From Mesonia algae (lineage in GTDB: Bacteria; Bacteroidota; Bacteroidia; Flavobacteriales; Flavobacteriaceae), in contig NZ_QKYV01000001.1 in NCBI RefSeq assembly GCF_003253545.1, positions 62,001 to 126,000 on the forward strand: 64,000 bases of DNA. Reading direction: 5' to 3'. Positions 9,787 through 18,685 of the stretch are shown here, piece after piece. A program made the position numbers and the translations under genes. The notes under the pieces were generated by a model. That model searched no databases, was not told the origin of the DNA, and worked only from the letters and a program-made list of their open reading frames with translations. Each line of letters starts with the position of its first letter. Positions within the stretch are counted from its first letter, which is position 1.

Positions 9787-10035
9787 TTTATTTCCTCTAT
9801 CTAATATGAGATAGAGTTTGAGAACCGGTTTGTAAGTAATAAAATACAGCGTACTCATGGAAAGCCACATTAACAGCATATTCATGAGTGAGGATTATTA
9901 TTTTTTATAATTCCATAAGGAAACTACAGATTTAAAAAACTGCTTTCTGTTTTTATCTACCTAAAGTATAAAATGGATAGGATTTGATAAGACTGATAAT
10001 CCCTAATCCATCTTTATCGACTTACTGGAAAGTAT

Positions 10036-11160
10036 TTATTTTTGATCTTTTAGGAATGCTACAATACGCGCACAAGCTTTTCCATCCCCATAAGGGTTAT
10101 GCTTTCCACTCATTTCTTTATATCGCTCTTTATTTTCTAATAAAGAAAGGGTCTCTTCTACAATCTTAGACGTTTCTGTACCTACTAAAATCACCGTACC
10201 AGCTTCCACTGCTTCTGGGCGCTCTGTATTATTTCTCATCACCAAAACTGGCTTCCCTAAACTTGGGGCTTCTTCCTGCACTCCCCCACTGTCTGTGATA
10301 ATTAATTTCGACTGGTTCATTAACCAGACAAAAGCGGGATAACCTAAAGGATCAATTAAATGAATGTTGGAAACCGCTCCTAAAATTTCATTTACGGGTC
10401 CTTTTACTTTAGGATTTAAGTGAACAGGATAAACGATTTGAACTTCAGGCTTTTTATTAGCGATCTCCTTTAAAGCCGAGCAAATATTTACAAAACCCTG
10501 ACCGTGATTTTCTCTTCGATGTCCAGTGACGAGAATGAGCTCTTTCTGGGTAGAAACTATAGATTTTAAATGAGTGATTTCCTCATTCTCTAAATGTTTT
10601 ACACGTTCAGAACTTTCTAATAAGGCATCAATTACCGTATTACCCGTAACGTTTATATTTGATTCTTTAATATTTTCTAAAAGCAAATTCTCTTTAGACT
10701 GCTGCGTAGGCGCAAAATGATAGTCTGTAATCCTCCCCGTAATTTGTCGATTCATCTCTTCAGGAAAAGGAGAGTTTTTATTCCATGTTCTTAATCCTGC
10801 CTCTATATGACATACTTTAGCTCCGCTATAAAAACTAGCAATAGCTGTAGCCATAGTAGTAGTAGTATCTCCATGAACAAAAACATAGTGAGGTTGATAT
10901 TCTTCTAACACAGTTTTTAATTCCGTGATAATATCAGCCGTTAATTGGTGTAGATTTTGATTCGGTTTCATCAAGTCCAAATCATAATCGGGTACAATCT
11001 CAAAAAAATCCAATACTTGATCTAACATTTCTCGGTGCTGAGCCGTTACACAGACTTTAGTCTCAAAATCCTGATGATTTTTTTGTAATTCTTTTACTAA
11101 AGGCGCCATCTTTATAGCTTCAGGACGTGTTCCAAATACTAATAAATTCTTCTTTTTCAT
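10036..11160 (-). CDS. wecB: UDP-N-acetylglucosamine 2-epimerase (non-hydrolysing)
   Basis: A 374-residue enzyme interconverting UDP-GlcNAc and UDP-ManNAc in the cytoplasm. It shows the family signatures GTRPEAIKMAPL (10-21), VHGDTTTTM (the catalytic Asp region), CHIEAGLRT, FPEEMNRQ, GHRRENHGQGF and SDSGGVQEEAPSLGKP, and has the usual full length. The product is the substrate for UDP-ManNAc dehydrogenase, and such an enzyme is encoded far away at 61624-62838; a second 2-epimerase-like gene inside the sugar cluster (48906-50039) probably does a different job. Transcription probably starts from a minus-strand TACTTTTG box at 11210-11217, separate from the neighbouring sugar transferase gene. 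Confidence 0.93.
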   Translation of the reverse strand: MKKKNLLVFGTRPEAIKMAPLVKELQKNHQDFETKVCVTAQHREMLDQVLDFFEIVPDYDLDLMKPNQNLHQLTADIITELKTVLEEYQPHYVFVHGDTTTTMATAIASFYSGAKVCHIEAGLRTWNKNSPFPEEMNRQITGRITDYHFAPTQQSKENLLLENIKESNINVTGNTVIDALLESSERVKHLENEEITHLKSIVSTQKELILVTGHRRENHGQGFVNICSALKEIANKKPEVQIVYPVHLNPKVKGPVNEILGAVSNIHLIDPLGYPAFVWLMNQSKLIITDSGGVQEEAPSLGKPVLVMRNNTERPEAVEAGTVILVGTETSKIVEETLSLLENKERYKEMSGKHNPYGDGKACARIVAFLKDQK

Positions 11161-11209
11161 GAGATGATTTTAAAAATTTAAAGGTACTTATTTAAATTTA
11201 ACCTATCAA

Positions 11210-11217
11210 CAAAAGTA
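11210..11217 (-). promoter_or_regulatory. -7 promoter box of wecB
   Basis: Minus-strand TACTTTTG, a full match to TAnnTTTG, 49 bases upstream of the wecB start codon. It suggests that wecB is transcribed on its own. Confidence 0.45.
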
Positions 11218-11319
11218 TAATCTAGAAACCGCCTCCTTAAATACTAGATTTCAGTTTAAAATAGGCTTTGGATTTGATGATTTAAAGCATAAAAAATCCG
11301 ATAAGAATGATTGCCTTGT

Positions 11320-11922
11320 CTACGAATCTACTATGGTTTTCCAAAGAATTTGAACGTCTAAACCAAAGGAATAATTTTTAATGTACTCCCTATTTAACTT
11401 TATCTTTTCAGGCCAAATCACTTCTCTGTTATAGGCGATAGGATCCTTTTGTTGAGCCAATAATTCTTCCTCTTGCTTAAATTTTAAAGTGGCTAAACCC
11501 GTAATTCCTGGTAACAAGGATAAAATTTCTCGGTCTTGACCCTGAAGCTGATCTGCAAATCCTGCTACATCGGGTCTCGGTCCTACCAGGCTCATTTCAC
11601 CTTTTAACACATTCCAAAGCTGAGGAAGCTCATCAATTTTAAATTTCCGTAACCACTTCCCAATACTCGTAATGCGAGGGTCATTCTTTGTCGTGACCGA
11701 GTTAATAGGTCCGTTGACCTCCCTCATGGTCTTAAGTTTGTAGATTTTAAAAGGAAGCCCATGCCTGCCTATACGGTAAGGAGCATAAATACCTGAAGTG
11801 CGGCTACTGATAACAATAGCTAAAAAACTTACAAAAATTAAAGGGAAGGTGAAGACCAATCCCACAAAGGAAAATATTATATCAAAACCTCTTTTGTTAA
11901 GCCGTTCTCTTTTAGTTAACAC
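11320..11922 (-). CDS. Initiating sugar transferase (PglC/WcaJ-type phosphoglycosyl transferase)
   Basis: A 200-residue member of the bacterial sugar transferase family, which moves a sugar phosphate from a nucleotide sugar onto undecaprenyl phosphate to start glycan assembly. There is one N-terminal membrane segment (about 13-36), then PFKIYKLKTMR, KIDELPQLWNVLKGEMSLVG followed by PRP, and LPGITGLATL. It is the small catalytic-core form without the extra membrane domain. Its length and motifs parallel the enzyme at 37203-37808, so this genome has at least two initiating transferases. A minus-strand TAATTTTG box at 11946-11953 may be its promoter. The sugar it transfers cannot be read from the sequence. 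Confidence 0.9.
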   Translation of the reverse strand: MLTKRERLNKRGFDIIFSFVGLVFTFPLIFVSFLAIVISSRTSGIYAPYRIGRHGLPFKIYKLKTMREVNGPINSVTTKNDPRITSIGKWLRKFKIDELPQLWNVLKGEMSLVGPRPDVAGFADQLQGQDREILSLLPGITGLATLKFKQEEELLAQQKDPIAYNREVIWPEKIKLNREYIKNYSFGLDVQILWKTIVDS

Positions 11923-11945
11923 TTTCTTTTCCTTTTATAGCCTTT

Positions 11946-11953
11946 CAAAATTA
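11946..11953 (-). promoter_or_regulatory. -7 promoter box of sugar transferase gene
   Basis: Minus-strand TAATTTTG, matching TAnnTTTG, 23 bases upstream of the start at 11922. Confidence 0.5.
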
Positions 11954-12109
11954 CGGAATTAAATTAAAGTTGAAATGAGCTATTAGGTTTAATTCCTTTA
12001 TAGGAATTAGAAAACGTGAACCTCTTATAAAAAGCAGTCTTCTTAAATGCATGTAGTACTTCTTTTTTTCATTAGTATTGATCAGCATTCAAATTCCAAA
12101 ATAAATTTT

Positions 12110-13012
12110 TTAAGCTAACTTGGTAATAAATAACTCACGGAGTGCATCTAATTCTTTTTTGTATTTCAAATCTGTTCTTGAAGCAAAGTATAAAGTATTC
12201 TCCGTTTTTACTCTTCCTTCCCATAATAAATCAATCTTTTGCCCCTGTAACTCCTTTTTGCATAAAAAATCGGGCACTACGGCTAGGCCTCTGTTATGAG
12301 ATAAACACCTGATGATAGAGGTGATACTGGGAAGAATATAATTAGGCTTAAAGGAGGGTTTCTGTTTAAAATTTTCAAACCAAAAACGTCTAAAATGTTC
12401 CATTTCGTTAGAAGAACTATACCATACGTGTTGCAGTAACTCTTTTTCTAAAGCCTTAAAGTCTTTAGATTCTAGATGCTTTTTTATTCGTGTTGTATCG
12501 GTTTGGTTTCCCGCTATCAATACGATTCTTTCTTTTGAAAAAGGGGTATATTCTACCAATGATTTTTTATCCTTTTGTTGATGTGGGGTAATGACTAAAT
12601 CCAAAATTCCTTGATTTAAATCATGAATTAAATCGGTATGGCCCCCAAACCGAGCTAACAAATCGAAGCGTAGATGGGGAATTTCGGGTTCTATCACGAG
12701 TTGAAACATTTCAGAACACATGCCAATATGAAGGGAAGAATTTTTTTCTTGAGTTGTTTTTTTAAAATGCTGTTCTACCTTTTCTAATTGACTTAACGCA
12801 TCGATAATAGAAACATAGAGTAACTTTCCATCCTCGGTAGGAATCATTTTTCTTGAGGTACGTTCAAATAATTTTTTACCTACGTAAGCTTCCAAAGCAT
12901 TTAAGTGTACGCTTACCCCAGGCTGAGAAGCAAATAAGGCCGTCGATGCCTTGGTCAGAGTCCCCTTATCGTAAATCTCCTTGAAAGTTCTGTACCATTC
13001 TAAATTTACCAT
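12110..13012 (-). CDS. LysR-family transcriptional regulator
   Basis: A 300-residue protein with an N-terminal winged helix-turn-helix (about 1-60: NLEWYRTFKEIYDKGTLTKA ... SQPGVSVHLNALEAYVGKKL) and a C-terminal LysR substrate-binding domain (about 90-290). It diverges from the MdaB-type reductase gene, the classic layout in which a LysR protein controls its neighbour and itself. A perfect 9-base inverted repeat at 13027-13051 covers the regulator's own -7 box and is the best candidate operator. The inducer is unknown; quinones or electrophiles would fit the target gene. Confidence 0.9.
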   Translation of the reverse strand: MVNLEWYRTFKEIYDKGTLTKASTALFASQPGVSVHLNALEAYVGKKLFERTSRKMIPTEDGKLLYVSIIDALSQLEKVEQHFKKTTQEKNSSLHIGMCSEMFQLVIEPEIPHLRFDLLARFGGHTDLIHDLNQGILDLVITPHQQKDKKSLVEYTPFSKERIVLIAGNQTDTTRIKKHLESKDFKALEKELLQHVWYSSSNEMEHFRRFWFENFKQKPSFKPNYILPSITSIIRCLSHNRGLAVVPDFLCKKELQGQKIDLLWEGRVKTENTLYFASRTDLKYKKELDALRELFITKLA

Positions 13013-13026
13013 TTCTATTAAAATTG

Positions 13027-13051
13027 TAATACAAAGGTATGATTTGTATTA
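13027..13051. promoter_or_regulatory. Palindromic operator between LysR and mdaB-type genes
   Basis: TAATACAAA (13027-13035) and TTTGTATTA (13043-13051) form a perfect inverted repeat around a 7-base centre. The left arm overlaps the minus-strand -7 box TACCTTTG (13032-13039) of the LysR gene, so binding there would block the regulator's own transcription. The size and symmetry fit a LysR-type T-N11-A site. Confidence 0.6.
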
Positions 13052-13075
13052 TTTTTTCAATACCAAAAACTATGA

Positions 13076-13083
13076 TAATTTTG
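13076..13083 (+). promoter_or_regulatory. -7 promoter box of mdaB-type gene
   Basis: TAATTTTG, matching TAnnTTTG, 21 bases before the ATG at 13105. The palindrome at 13027-13051 is centred about 40 bases upstream of this box, a usual place for an activator. Confidence 0.55.
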
Positions 13084-13104
13084 TGGCTATAAAGATTTAG
13101 AACT

Positions 13105-13731
13105 ATGAAAAATATATTTATAATCAATGGAAGCCATCCTTTCGCACATTCAGGAGGCAGGTTTAACGAAACGCTTTTTCATCAAACTCAAACGCACTTA
13201 AAAGCTATTGAAGGTTTTCAGGTAAAAACTACTCAAGTGGGAGAAGCTTATGAAATTAAAGAAGAAGTTGAAAAATTTGTTTGGGCAGATTTGATCATTT
13301 ACCACACCCCTATCTGGTGGTTCCAACTACCGTTTGGATTTAAGCAATACTTAGATGAGGTCTTTACGGAAGGACACCAAAATGGAATTTATAAAAGTGA
13401 TGGAAGAAGTAGAACTAACCCTCATCTCAATTATGGCACTGGAGGAATGATGCAGGGTAAAAAATATATACTGACTACCAGTTGGAATGCACCTCAAACA
13501 GCTTTTACTTTAGCTGATGAATTTTTTGAACAACATTCAGTGGATGAAGGGGTGATGTTTGGGTTTCATAAAATGAATGCCTTTACAGGAATGCAGCTCT
13601 TAGCCAGCCATCATTTTTATGATATGGAAAAAAACGCCGATGTTCCATTAGAGCTTAAAAATTACAAAAGCTTTCTAACACAGCTTACCGAAAAGGTTTT
13701 TAATAACTGTAGCGTTCAAAGACTAGAGTAA
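13105..13731 (+). CDS. NAD(P)H-dependent quinone oxidoreductase, MdaB type
   Basis: A 208-residue flavodoxin-fold reductase. Signatures are the N-terminal NGSHPFAHSGGRFN (phosphate/flavin-binding loop), the WADLIIYHTPIWWFQLPFGFKQYLDEVF block and YGTGGMMQGKKYILTTSWNAP. The length and order match MdaB (modulator of drug activity B), a cytoplasmic FAD enzyme reducing quinones by two electrons and so protecting against oxidative and drug stress. The neighbouring divergent LysR gene likely controls it. It is not followed by another plus-strand gene. Confidence 0.88.
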   Translation: MKNIFIINGSHPFAHSGGRFNETLFHQTQTHLKAIEGFQVKTTQVGEAYEIKEEVEKFVWADLIIYHTPIWWFQLPFGFKQYLDEVFTEGHQNGIYKSDGRSRTNPHLNYGTGGMMQGKKYILTTSWNAPQTAFTLADEFFEQHSVDEGVMFGFHKMNAFTGMQLLASHHFYDMEKNADVPLELKNYKSFLTQLTEKVFNNCSVQRLE

Positions 13732-13803
13732 CTCTATAACCCCACAATTTTCGGTAAAGCAAAGTTTGTGCATATTGAAAGGTGTTTTTTGTGAAGTAGA
13801 CCT

Positions 13804-13842
13804 AAAAAAACGGATCAAACACTTTCGTTTGATCCGTTTATA
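13804..13842. terminator. Terminator between convergent genes
   Basis: ACGGATCAAAC (13810-13820) pairs with GTTTGATCCGT (13827-13837). On the minus strand the stem is followed by a run of seven T, so it best serves the lipoprotein gene at 13857-14213; on the plus strand it has only TTTATAT and would be weaker for the mdaB-type gene. Confidence 0.8.
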
Positions 13843-13856
13843 TATTGAGTATCTAT

Positions 13857-14213
13857 TTATTTAAACTCCACAATATCTGCCGTTACATAGCATTTTGTTG
13901 TAGAAATAATTCCTAAAAAGCTCGAATATTTAAAATTGACCGTCGTGTTGGCTAAGGTCTGAGCATCTTGTAAGGTATGGTTTTCGAGCATGTTCTGCTT
14001 TGCTTCATCTACAATTGCTTCTCTATTCATTCCCCCAATACCAAGCACATAAGTTGCCTGAGATTTACCTTGAAGGTCTCTTTTTACATAACTATAGTTA
14101 TTTGAACTTAAGGAAGCTGAATTATTCATATAGCCCGTAAGCCCTGCTGCACAACTTGAAAATAAAACGCTAATACACATCATTAAGGAAATTCGTAATA
14201 GTAATTTTTTCAT
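13857..14213 (-). CDS. DUF6567-type lipoprotein
   Basis: A 118-residue predicted lipoprotein with a signal peptide and lipobox (LFSSC, Cys21). The mature part has SLSSNNYSYVKRDLQGKSQATYVLGIGG, broken here by NREAIVDEAKQ, which recalls the small Bacteroidota family annotated as DUF6567 (SNN..V ... GKS.A.Y..GIGGM). The family has no known function. There is no operon partner; a terminator follows the stop. The assignment comes from pattern memory and not from a search. Confidence 0.75.
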   Translation of the reverse strand: MKKLLLRISLMMCISVLFSSCAAGLTGYMNNSASLSSNNYSYVKRDLQGKSQATYVLGIGGMNREAIVDEAKQNMLENHTLQDAQTLANTTVNFKYSSFLGIISTTKCYVTADIVEFK

Positions 14214-14498
14214 GAAATTAGATTTAGTGATTAATTGACTTTAATTATTTTATATAGCCAAAGTAAAGGAGATGCAATTGACTTGCCTTACGGTTTTCCG
14301 TACTCTCATTAAATCTTTCAAAAGAATTATCGAATTATCCTTGTATAAATAGTGATTGATTTTTATATATCTAACAGCTCCGCTTATTGGTTAAGATTTG
14401 TACTGATCAAGTTTCTTGTCCGTTTACGGAAACACATAAGCCCAAACTTATACTCTTAAAATAAGAAGACACTTATAAACAATCCTGTTATTAGTTAT

Positions 14499-14536
14499 AA
14501 CCCCTTGTCTTAAAAATGGCATAAGGGTTTTTTCTT
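14499..14536 (+). terminator. Weak terminator-like hairpin
   Basis: AACCCCTT and AAGGGTT can pair around a loop of about 17 bases, followed by T6 on the plus strand. No plus-strand gene ends here, so it could belong to an unannotated transcript or be accidental. The remainder of the 14214-14569 gap shows nothing recognisable. Confidence 0.3.
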
Positions 14537-14569
14537 ATTTAGCTAGCCATTTCAGGTGGAGTAAAGAAA

Positions 14570-15832
14570 TTACTTTTTCAATATTTTGGAAACAAATGTA
14601 TGTTTTTCTGTAGATAATTTCATGAGATAGATTCCACTGCTTAAATGGGACATATCTGCTTTTAAATCTTTTCCTTGTTTATGCTTGGTCGTTAGCATTA
14701 ATTTTCCGCTAAGGTCATAGAGTTCTAGCAAAATATTGTAATAAGTAGAATTTAAGCTTATACTCAGTTTATCTTTCACTGGGTTAGGGTAAATTTCTAT
14801 TTGCTCTAATAAAGCATTTTTATTTGTTAGTTGAACAATAGATACCGTTTTGACCATTGTATCCCATTTGCCACATTTATATACCGTTAAAGATATATTA
14901 TAATCCCCGACAGCTCCATAGGAATGAATTGGGTGTAGGTCTGTAGAGGTATTTCCATCCCCAAAATCCCAAAGTAAACTGTCAAAATCATCACTAGTAT
15001 TGGTAAATGTTATTTGATCTCCATTAATCACCTCCGAATAATCTGCCTTTGCAGGGTTCACCGTAAAATCCCAAGTCGGTATTTGATCGAAAACTATATT
15101 TTTAGTAGCCATTTTAATCCTATCCGCATCCAGAGAAGACAAACTAGAGTTCCAAGTGATTCCCAGAGGATCTTTTTTATATATCATGGTATAAAATACA
15201 CAAGCTGCGGCATAAGAACCCTCAAGAGAGGGGTGTGAACCATCAGCAGCATATAAATCTATCGTGGGGTAATGTGTTCTAAGATACCTCCAGACCGCTC
15301 CTACAGGAGCTACCTCAGCCTCATTGTCGGCCGCCATAAAATTGTAAGTATTTTTAATAGCGTCATCCATCCCTTCATAAGTACATACCCAAGGGGCATT
15401 GCCACAATTACTACTATCTCCATTCTCTCTTCCCCAAGTCATATAGAACATGGGTTGAGTGCATTCATTATTTGTTCTTATGGCGTTGCTCAAAGCAGCA
15501 GCATAAGGATAGAGTTCGGTTTGCATTTGTGCATTAGACCAAGAAGTCTCCTGACTTTGGGCTTGCAAAACCACATAATCCCAAGCCTGCGCATTAATTT
15601 TATTTAGGGTGGTTGTATGGGTTGCGTGATTCATAAATCGATAGCCTCCAGGCGTATTCGAATCATATACCAAGACATCCCCCATATCTATAGCAATATT
15701 TTGAACAAGTAAGGGTAAATTGTTGACCCCGGTATAACTATTCCCTATAAAAAGTACCTTTTTATTAATTTGCCCTTGAACGGTAAAAACAGATAAGAAA
15801 ATGAGTATAGAGGTAACAAAAGCATATTTCAT
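14570..15832 (-). CDS. Secreted SGNH-hydrolase-like protein with PKD domain and T9SS sorting domain
   Basis: A 420-residue protein: signal peptide (1-21), an SGNH/GDSL-like domain starting VLFIGNSYTG with the likely nucleophile Ser32, and a late ADGSHPS block (about 197-203) providing the Asp-x-x-His pair. A PKD domain follows (about 255-335: WDFGDGNTSTD ... SYGAVGDYNISLTV), then a T9SS type-A sorting domain (about 345-420: IEIYPNPVKDKLS ... FVSKILKK). Such enzymes remove acyl groups from carbohydrates or lipids, so this is likely a surface or released esterase. Its 5' flank has the perfect palindrome GTATTTATAAATAC at 15840-15853. The substrate is unknown. Confidence 0.85.
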   Translation of the reverse strand: MKYAFVTSILIFLSVFTVQGQINKKVLFIGNSYTGVNNLPLLVQNIAIDMGDVLVYDSNTPGGYRFMNHATHTTTLNKINAQAWDYVVLQAQSQETSWSNAQMQTELYPYAAALSNAIRTNNECTQPMFYMTWGRENGDSSNCGNAPWVCTYEGMDDAIKNTYNFMAADNEAEVAPVGAVWRYLRTHYPTIDLYAADGSHPSLEGSYAAACVFYTMIYKKDPLGITWNSSLSSLDADRIKMATKNIVFDQIPTWDFTVNPAKADYSEVINGDQITFTNTSDDFDSLLWDFGDGNTSTDLHPIHSYGAVGDYNISLTVYKCGKWDTMVKTVSIVQLTNKNALLEQIEIYPNPVKDKLSISLNSTYYNILLELYDLSGKLMLTTKHKQGKDLKADMSHLSSGIYLMKLSTEKHTFVSKILKK

Positions 15833-16093
15833 TTTAGTTGTATTTATAAATACCTATAGGCATGGTTAATTATAGTGGAGGAACGTTAAAGACGTAAATT
15901 TAGTAAAAATAGTTTTTATATACCTATTGCATTGATTTGGGTCTCCTCTGATCTTTTGATGAAATACATCTTTAGGCAACTCTCTTTTTAAAGTCAAACT
16001 TCACCTAATCTTTTAAAAAATATCTCAAAAATATTCATTCTATAACATAGTTTACTTTTAAATAGGATTAGATAATCAACCAAAGCTGGTTAT

Positions 16094-16279
16094 TTAATCT
16101 TTTTCATTCATTATACGTACCACTCGACTATACATGATTTCTGATAAATTCCATTGGTAACCATCAAAATCGACTGTATTGGTCAACTGAATTACTACCG
16201 CATCCTTAGCTTTATGATATTTGGCTATCGTTTGGTATCCTGGGATCAACCCCGTATGTTCATATTTTGATTCTCTATT
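16094..16279 (-). pseudogene. C-terminal remnant of a serine hydrolase (class C beta-lactamase-like)
   Basis: Minus-strand translation of this stretch gives a 61-residue tail with YEHTGLIPGYQTIAKYHK and DAVVIQLTNTVDF, ending RIMNEKD and a stop. HTG-x-x-PG-x-x-T corresponds to the H/YGHxGxxPGFxS region near the end of serine hydrolases of the beta-lactamase/esterase family. An in-frame TAG stands just before it (at 16280-16282), and no matching N-terminal part is seen upstream, so only the end of the gene remains. The rest of the 15833-16344 gap holds nothing recognisable. Confidence 0.65.
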
Positions 16280-16344
16280 CTAAACTACTACTAACCAATG
16301 GGTAAACCAGGCTAAAAGTTAAACATTCTTTTATACACTTTAAG

Positions 16345-17007
16345 TCATACCTCTTTTAAAGATACATTTAATTTTTCTATATATTCTTTTTTCTCAAGCA
16401 GTTGGCCGATATGAGCTTCAAATGTCTTGGTATTATTTAAATTCGGAAAGCATAATTTTTTCTTTGCTATTGAATTTGAAATCAAAATATTGAAGTAATT
16501 ATAATATAGTATGATTTTTTGCAAGCTATCGGTTTCACGGATTTCGAAACCTATTTTTTTAGCGGTTCTTTTATTGATGATGTAGCTTGTCCCCCGAATT
16601 ATTAGTTTTTCATCAGTCTTATAGTCTGCCATAAGGCGTAACAATCCTTCTACATACTGTTGAAGTATAAAATTTGTTCTCTCTTTTGCCTTCATGTGTT
16701 TATCGAGGACATAATAGTAATCAAATAAAGTCCCTCCATGAATTTTAAGAATATCGTTTTTAGGTTTTTCAGCTATAAATAGAGAAGAATAATAAATGAT
16801 TTTTCCACTTTTTTTCAAAGATGGCATATCAAAAAAAGGTGCTATTATAGATAAGCCTATGGCAAAAGTTAATATTCCTATCAGATAGATCTCAGCATAA
16901 ATAGAAATAATTATAGAAGCTGTTATCATTAACATAAAACCCAAGGCGATTGCGCCTAAAATCCTATTTTGCTCTTTTCTACTCTTGTTGTAAAACCTAT
17001 GCTTCAA
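16345..17007 (-). CDS. Hypothetical membrane protein
   Basis: A 220-residue protein that I do not recognise. Two close membrane segments (about 17-37 and 40-58) are followed by a soluble domain rich in Lys, Tyr and Ile (about 65-220) that should lie in the cytoplasm. The soluble part has KLIIRGTSYIINKRTAKKIG. It sits in a region of decaying genes and has no clear operon partner, though the next gene on the same strand starts 92 bases further upstream. The reading frame is intact and of plausible composition, so it may still be expressed. Confidence 0.55.
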   Translation of the reverse strand: MKHRFYNKSRKEQNRILGAIALGFMLMITASIIISIYAEIYLIGILTFAIGLSIIAPFFDMPSLKKSGKIIYYSSLFIAEKPKNDILKIHGGTLFDYYYVLDKHMKAKERTNFILQQYVEGLLRLMADYKTDEKLIIRGTSYIINKRTAKKIGFEIRETDSLQKIILYYNYFNILISNSIAKKKLCFPNLNNTKTFEAHIGQLLEKKEYIEKLNVSLKEV

Positions 17008-17099
17008 TTTTTCTAAATCTGCTTTTCTACCTACTTTATAAAATCATTGTAAATCATCAGTAATCAACCTTCTTCGTTACCACTTCGCTCAGTAATGAA

Positions 17100-18137
17100 T
17101 TATTCTAATTGGTCAATCCCAATTTTATAGATATTTCCAAAACCGTTCTGTGTACGATGAGCGAATGCTTTTAATGCCTCGATACTTTCTAATTTTTTAG
17201 GCTCGCTGATATTTCTTTCACTGGTAAAATAAAAATTACCGGACTTCCAATCTACAAACGGACAATAGTCCAATCGATCTGAATTAATGATCGCTCCTAA
17301 GTTTTTAGATGCGGACCATTTCCCTAAACTATCTTTTCTACTTATATACAAATCTCCTCCCCCAAACCCATCTGGTCTTCCAAATGAACTAAAAATGATC
17401 AGGTTTTCATCCGGACTTACATAAGCATTAAATTCATAGGATGCAGTGTTGATTTCTTTAGGCAATGCTTTAGGAGTTTGAAATTTACCGGCTATACACT
17501 CAGATTTAAAAATGTCTTCTTTTCCCATTCCGTTATCTTTTGTCGCGGTAAAAAATAGATTCCCCGCATCGCTTAAAGACGGAAAAAACTCATCCCCTTT
17601 AGTATTTATAATTGAATCTAAGGCGACGGGCTCAGACCATCCCGTTTGGGTACGATCACTATACCAAATATTGTAATCCTTTCTAGAGGCATCCCCATAA
17701 ATAGGTCTGTTAGACGCAAAATACAATCTTTCACCCTGTTTCGTATAAAAAGGTTCAATATCTTGATACTCTCCCGATATGTTTAAAATTTGTGGCCTTG
17801 TCCATTTTCCTTGAACTCGCTTTAGATATACAAGATTTCTTTTCTCTTGTTTGTAATCGCCCAGGGTATAGATCACCTCATCACTTTGAGGAGATACGGC
17901 AAAATCTCTTTCGTATAATGAGGTTGATATTATATTTTCACCTAACAATGTTAGACCTTCTGCTGTAGTGGTAATGCCTATAGAGTCTTCTTTTAATTGT
18001 TCTCTATAAGTATGACAATTCAATAATAAGAATGAGGCTAAACCTATGACGATAAATTTTATTTTGTTCAATTTATAAAGTGTTGTATGTAGTTGATATT
18101 CCTGTTTTCTTGAGCGTTCAAACTCTTCCTGTTTCAC
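17100..18137 (-). CDS. PD40-repeat lipoprotein
   Basis: A 345-residue frame whose first 24 residues are hydrophilic; the signal peptide begins near residue 25 and has the lipobox FLLLNC (Cys41). The true start is therefore probably internal, for example TTG at 18071. The mature protein has beta-propeller PD40 (TolB-like) repeats with signatures such as GDEFFPSLSDAGNLFFTA, YEFNAYVSPDENLIIFSS and GFGGGDLYIS, covering about 80-330. Proteins of this kind sit on the periplasmic side of the membrane and bind partners through the propeller; an enzymatic role is not indicated. No OmpA domain is present, unlike the larger relatives of this family. Confidence 0.8.
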   Translation of the reverse strand: MKQEEFERSRKQEYQLHTTLYKLNKIKFIVIGLASFLLLNCHTYREQLKEDSIGITTTAEGLTLLGENIISTSLYERDFAVSPQSDEVIYTLGDYKQEKRNLVYLKRVQGKWTRPQILNISGEYQDIEPFYTKQGERLYFASNRPIYGDASRKDYNIWYSDRTQTGWSEPVALDSIINTKGDEFFPSLSDAGNLFFTATKDNGMGKEDIFKSECIAGKFQTPKALPKEINTASYEFNAYVSPDENLIIFSSFGRPDGFGGGDLYISRKDSLGKWSASKNLGAIINSDRLDYCPFVDWKSGNFYFTSERNISEPKKLESIEALKAFAHRTQNGFGNIYKIGIDQLE

Positions 18138-18232
18138 AAGTAAATGCTTTCATTCCATTTTTTATTGATCATACCACAAGCCTGTTATTCCAATTTATTT
18201 GATATAAAATATTAGGTTAACCTGTTGATGCG

Positions 18233-18685
18233 TTATGAGATGGCGCGTTGAGGGTAGTGTTCTATTTCCTCTTTTAATTGTTTTACGATTAAATTCAAAT
18301 CCTTTTCGTTGTATACAGCATAAACAAAATGCTCTTTATGCTCATATGCGTTTTCGTGTTGAGGTGCCAAGTTAAAAATAATTTTAAGATGCTTTTCTGC
18401 TTTGGTTTTTTTTATCAATTTAAATTCCAAATTCGGCTCTATAAACATTAGGGAACTAGAATCGGTTTCCACATCATGCGAGAGTTTCTCAAACCATTCT
18501 ATCATGGTTTTTAGTTCCCTCACTAAAAGAAAAGAATCAACTATCTCCCAATTTCCATCACGGCTTTCTACTTTTAAAGACATCAAAAGCCAATTGGAAT
18601 CATATTCACAATTGGTTATTTCAGGAAACTGATAATTAATTATTCTAAGCTCAACACTCTGGTCATTAATTCCATTAAATATCAT
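18233..18685 (-). CDS. WapI-family immunity protein (orphan)
   Basis: A 150-residue cytoplasmic protein. The pattern LRIINYQFPEI ... YDSNWLLMSLKVESRDGNWE ... ELKTMIEWFEKL recalls the WapI immunity family, which in Bacillus protects against the C-terminal toxin of WapA. In such loci a toxin C-terminus or a polymorphic toxin gene lies directly upstream, but none is visible here. Orphan immunity genes of this type are known and can give protection against neighbours. The family assignment is by recognition of the motif order, not by a search. Confidence 0.6.
   Translation of the reverse strand: MIFNGINDQSVELRIINYQFPEITNCEYDSNWLLMSLKVESRDGNWEIVDSFLLVRELKTMIEWFEKLSHDVETDSSSLMFIEPNLEFKLIKKTKAEKHLKIIFNLAPQHENAYEHKEHFVYAVYNEKDLNLIVKQLKEEIEHYPQRAIS

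Noticed and set aside
9984..10169. 61-residue plus-strand frame next to the wecB gene
   Set aside because: It lies mostly inside the wecB gene on the other strand, with no promoter or family likeness.
15014..15607. Two plus-strand frames of 74 and 111 residues
   Set aside because: Both are antisense shadows of the SGNH/PKD/T9SS gene, which has clear domains in its own frame.
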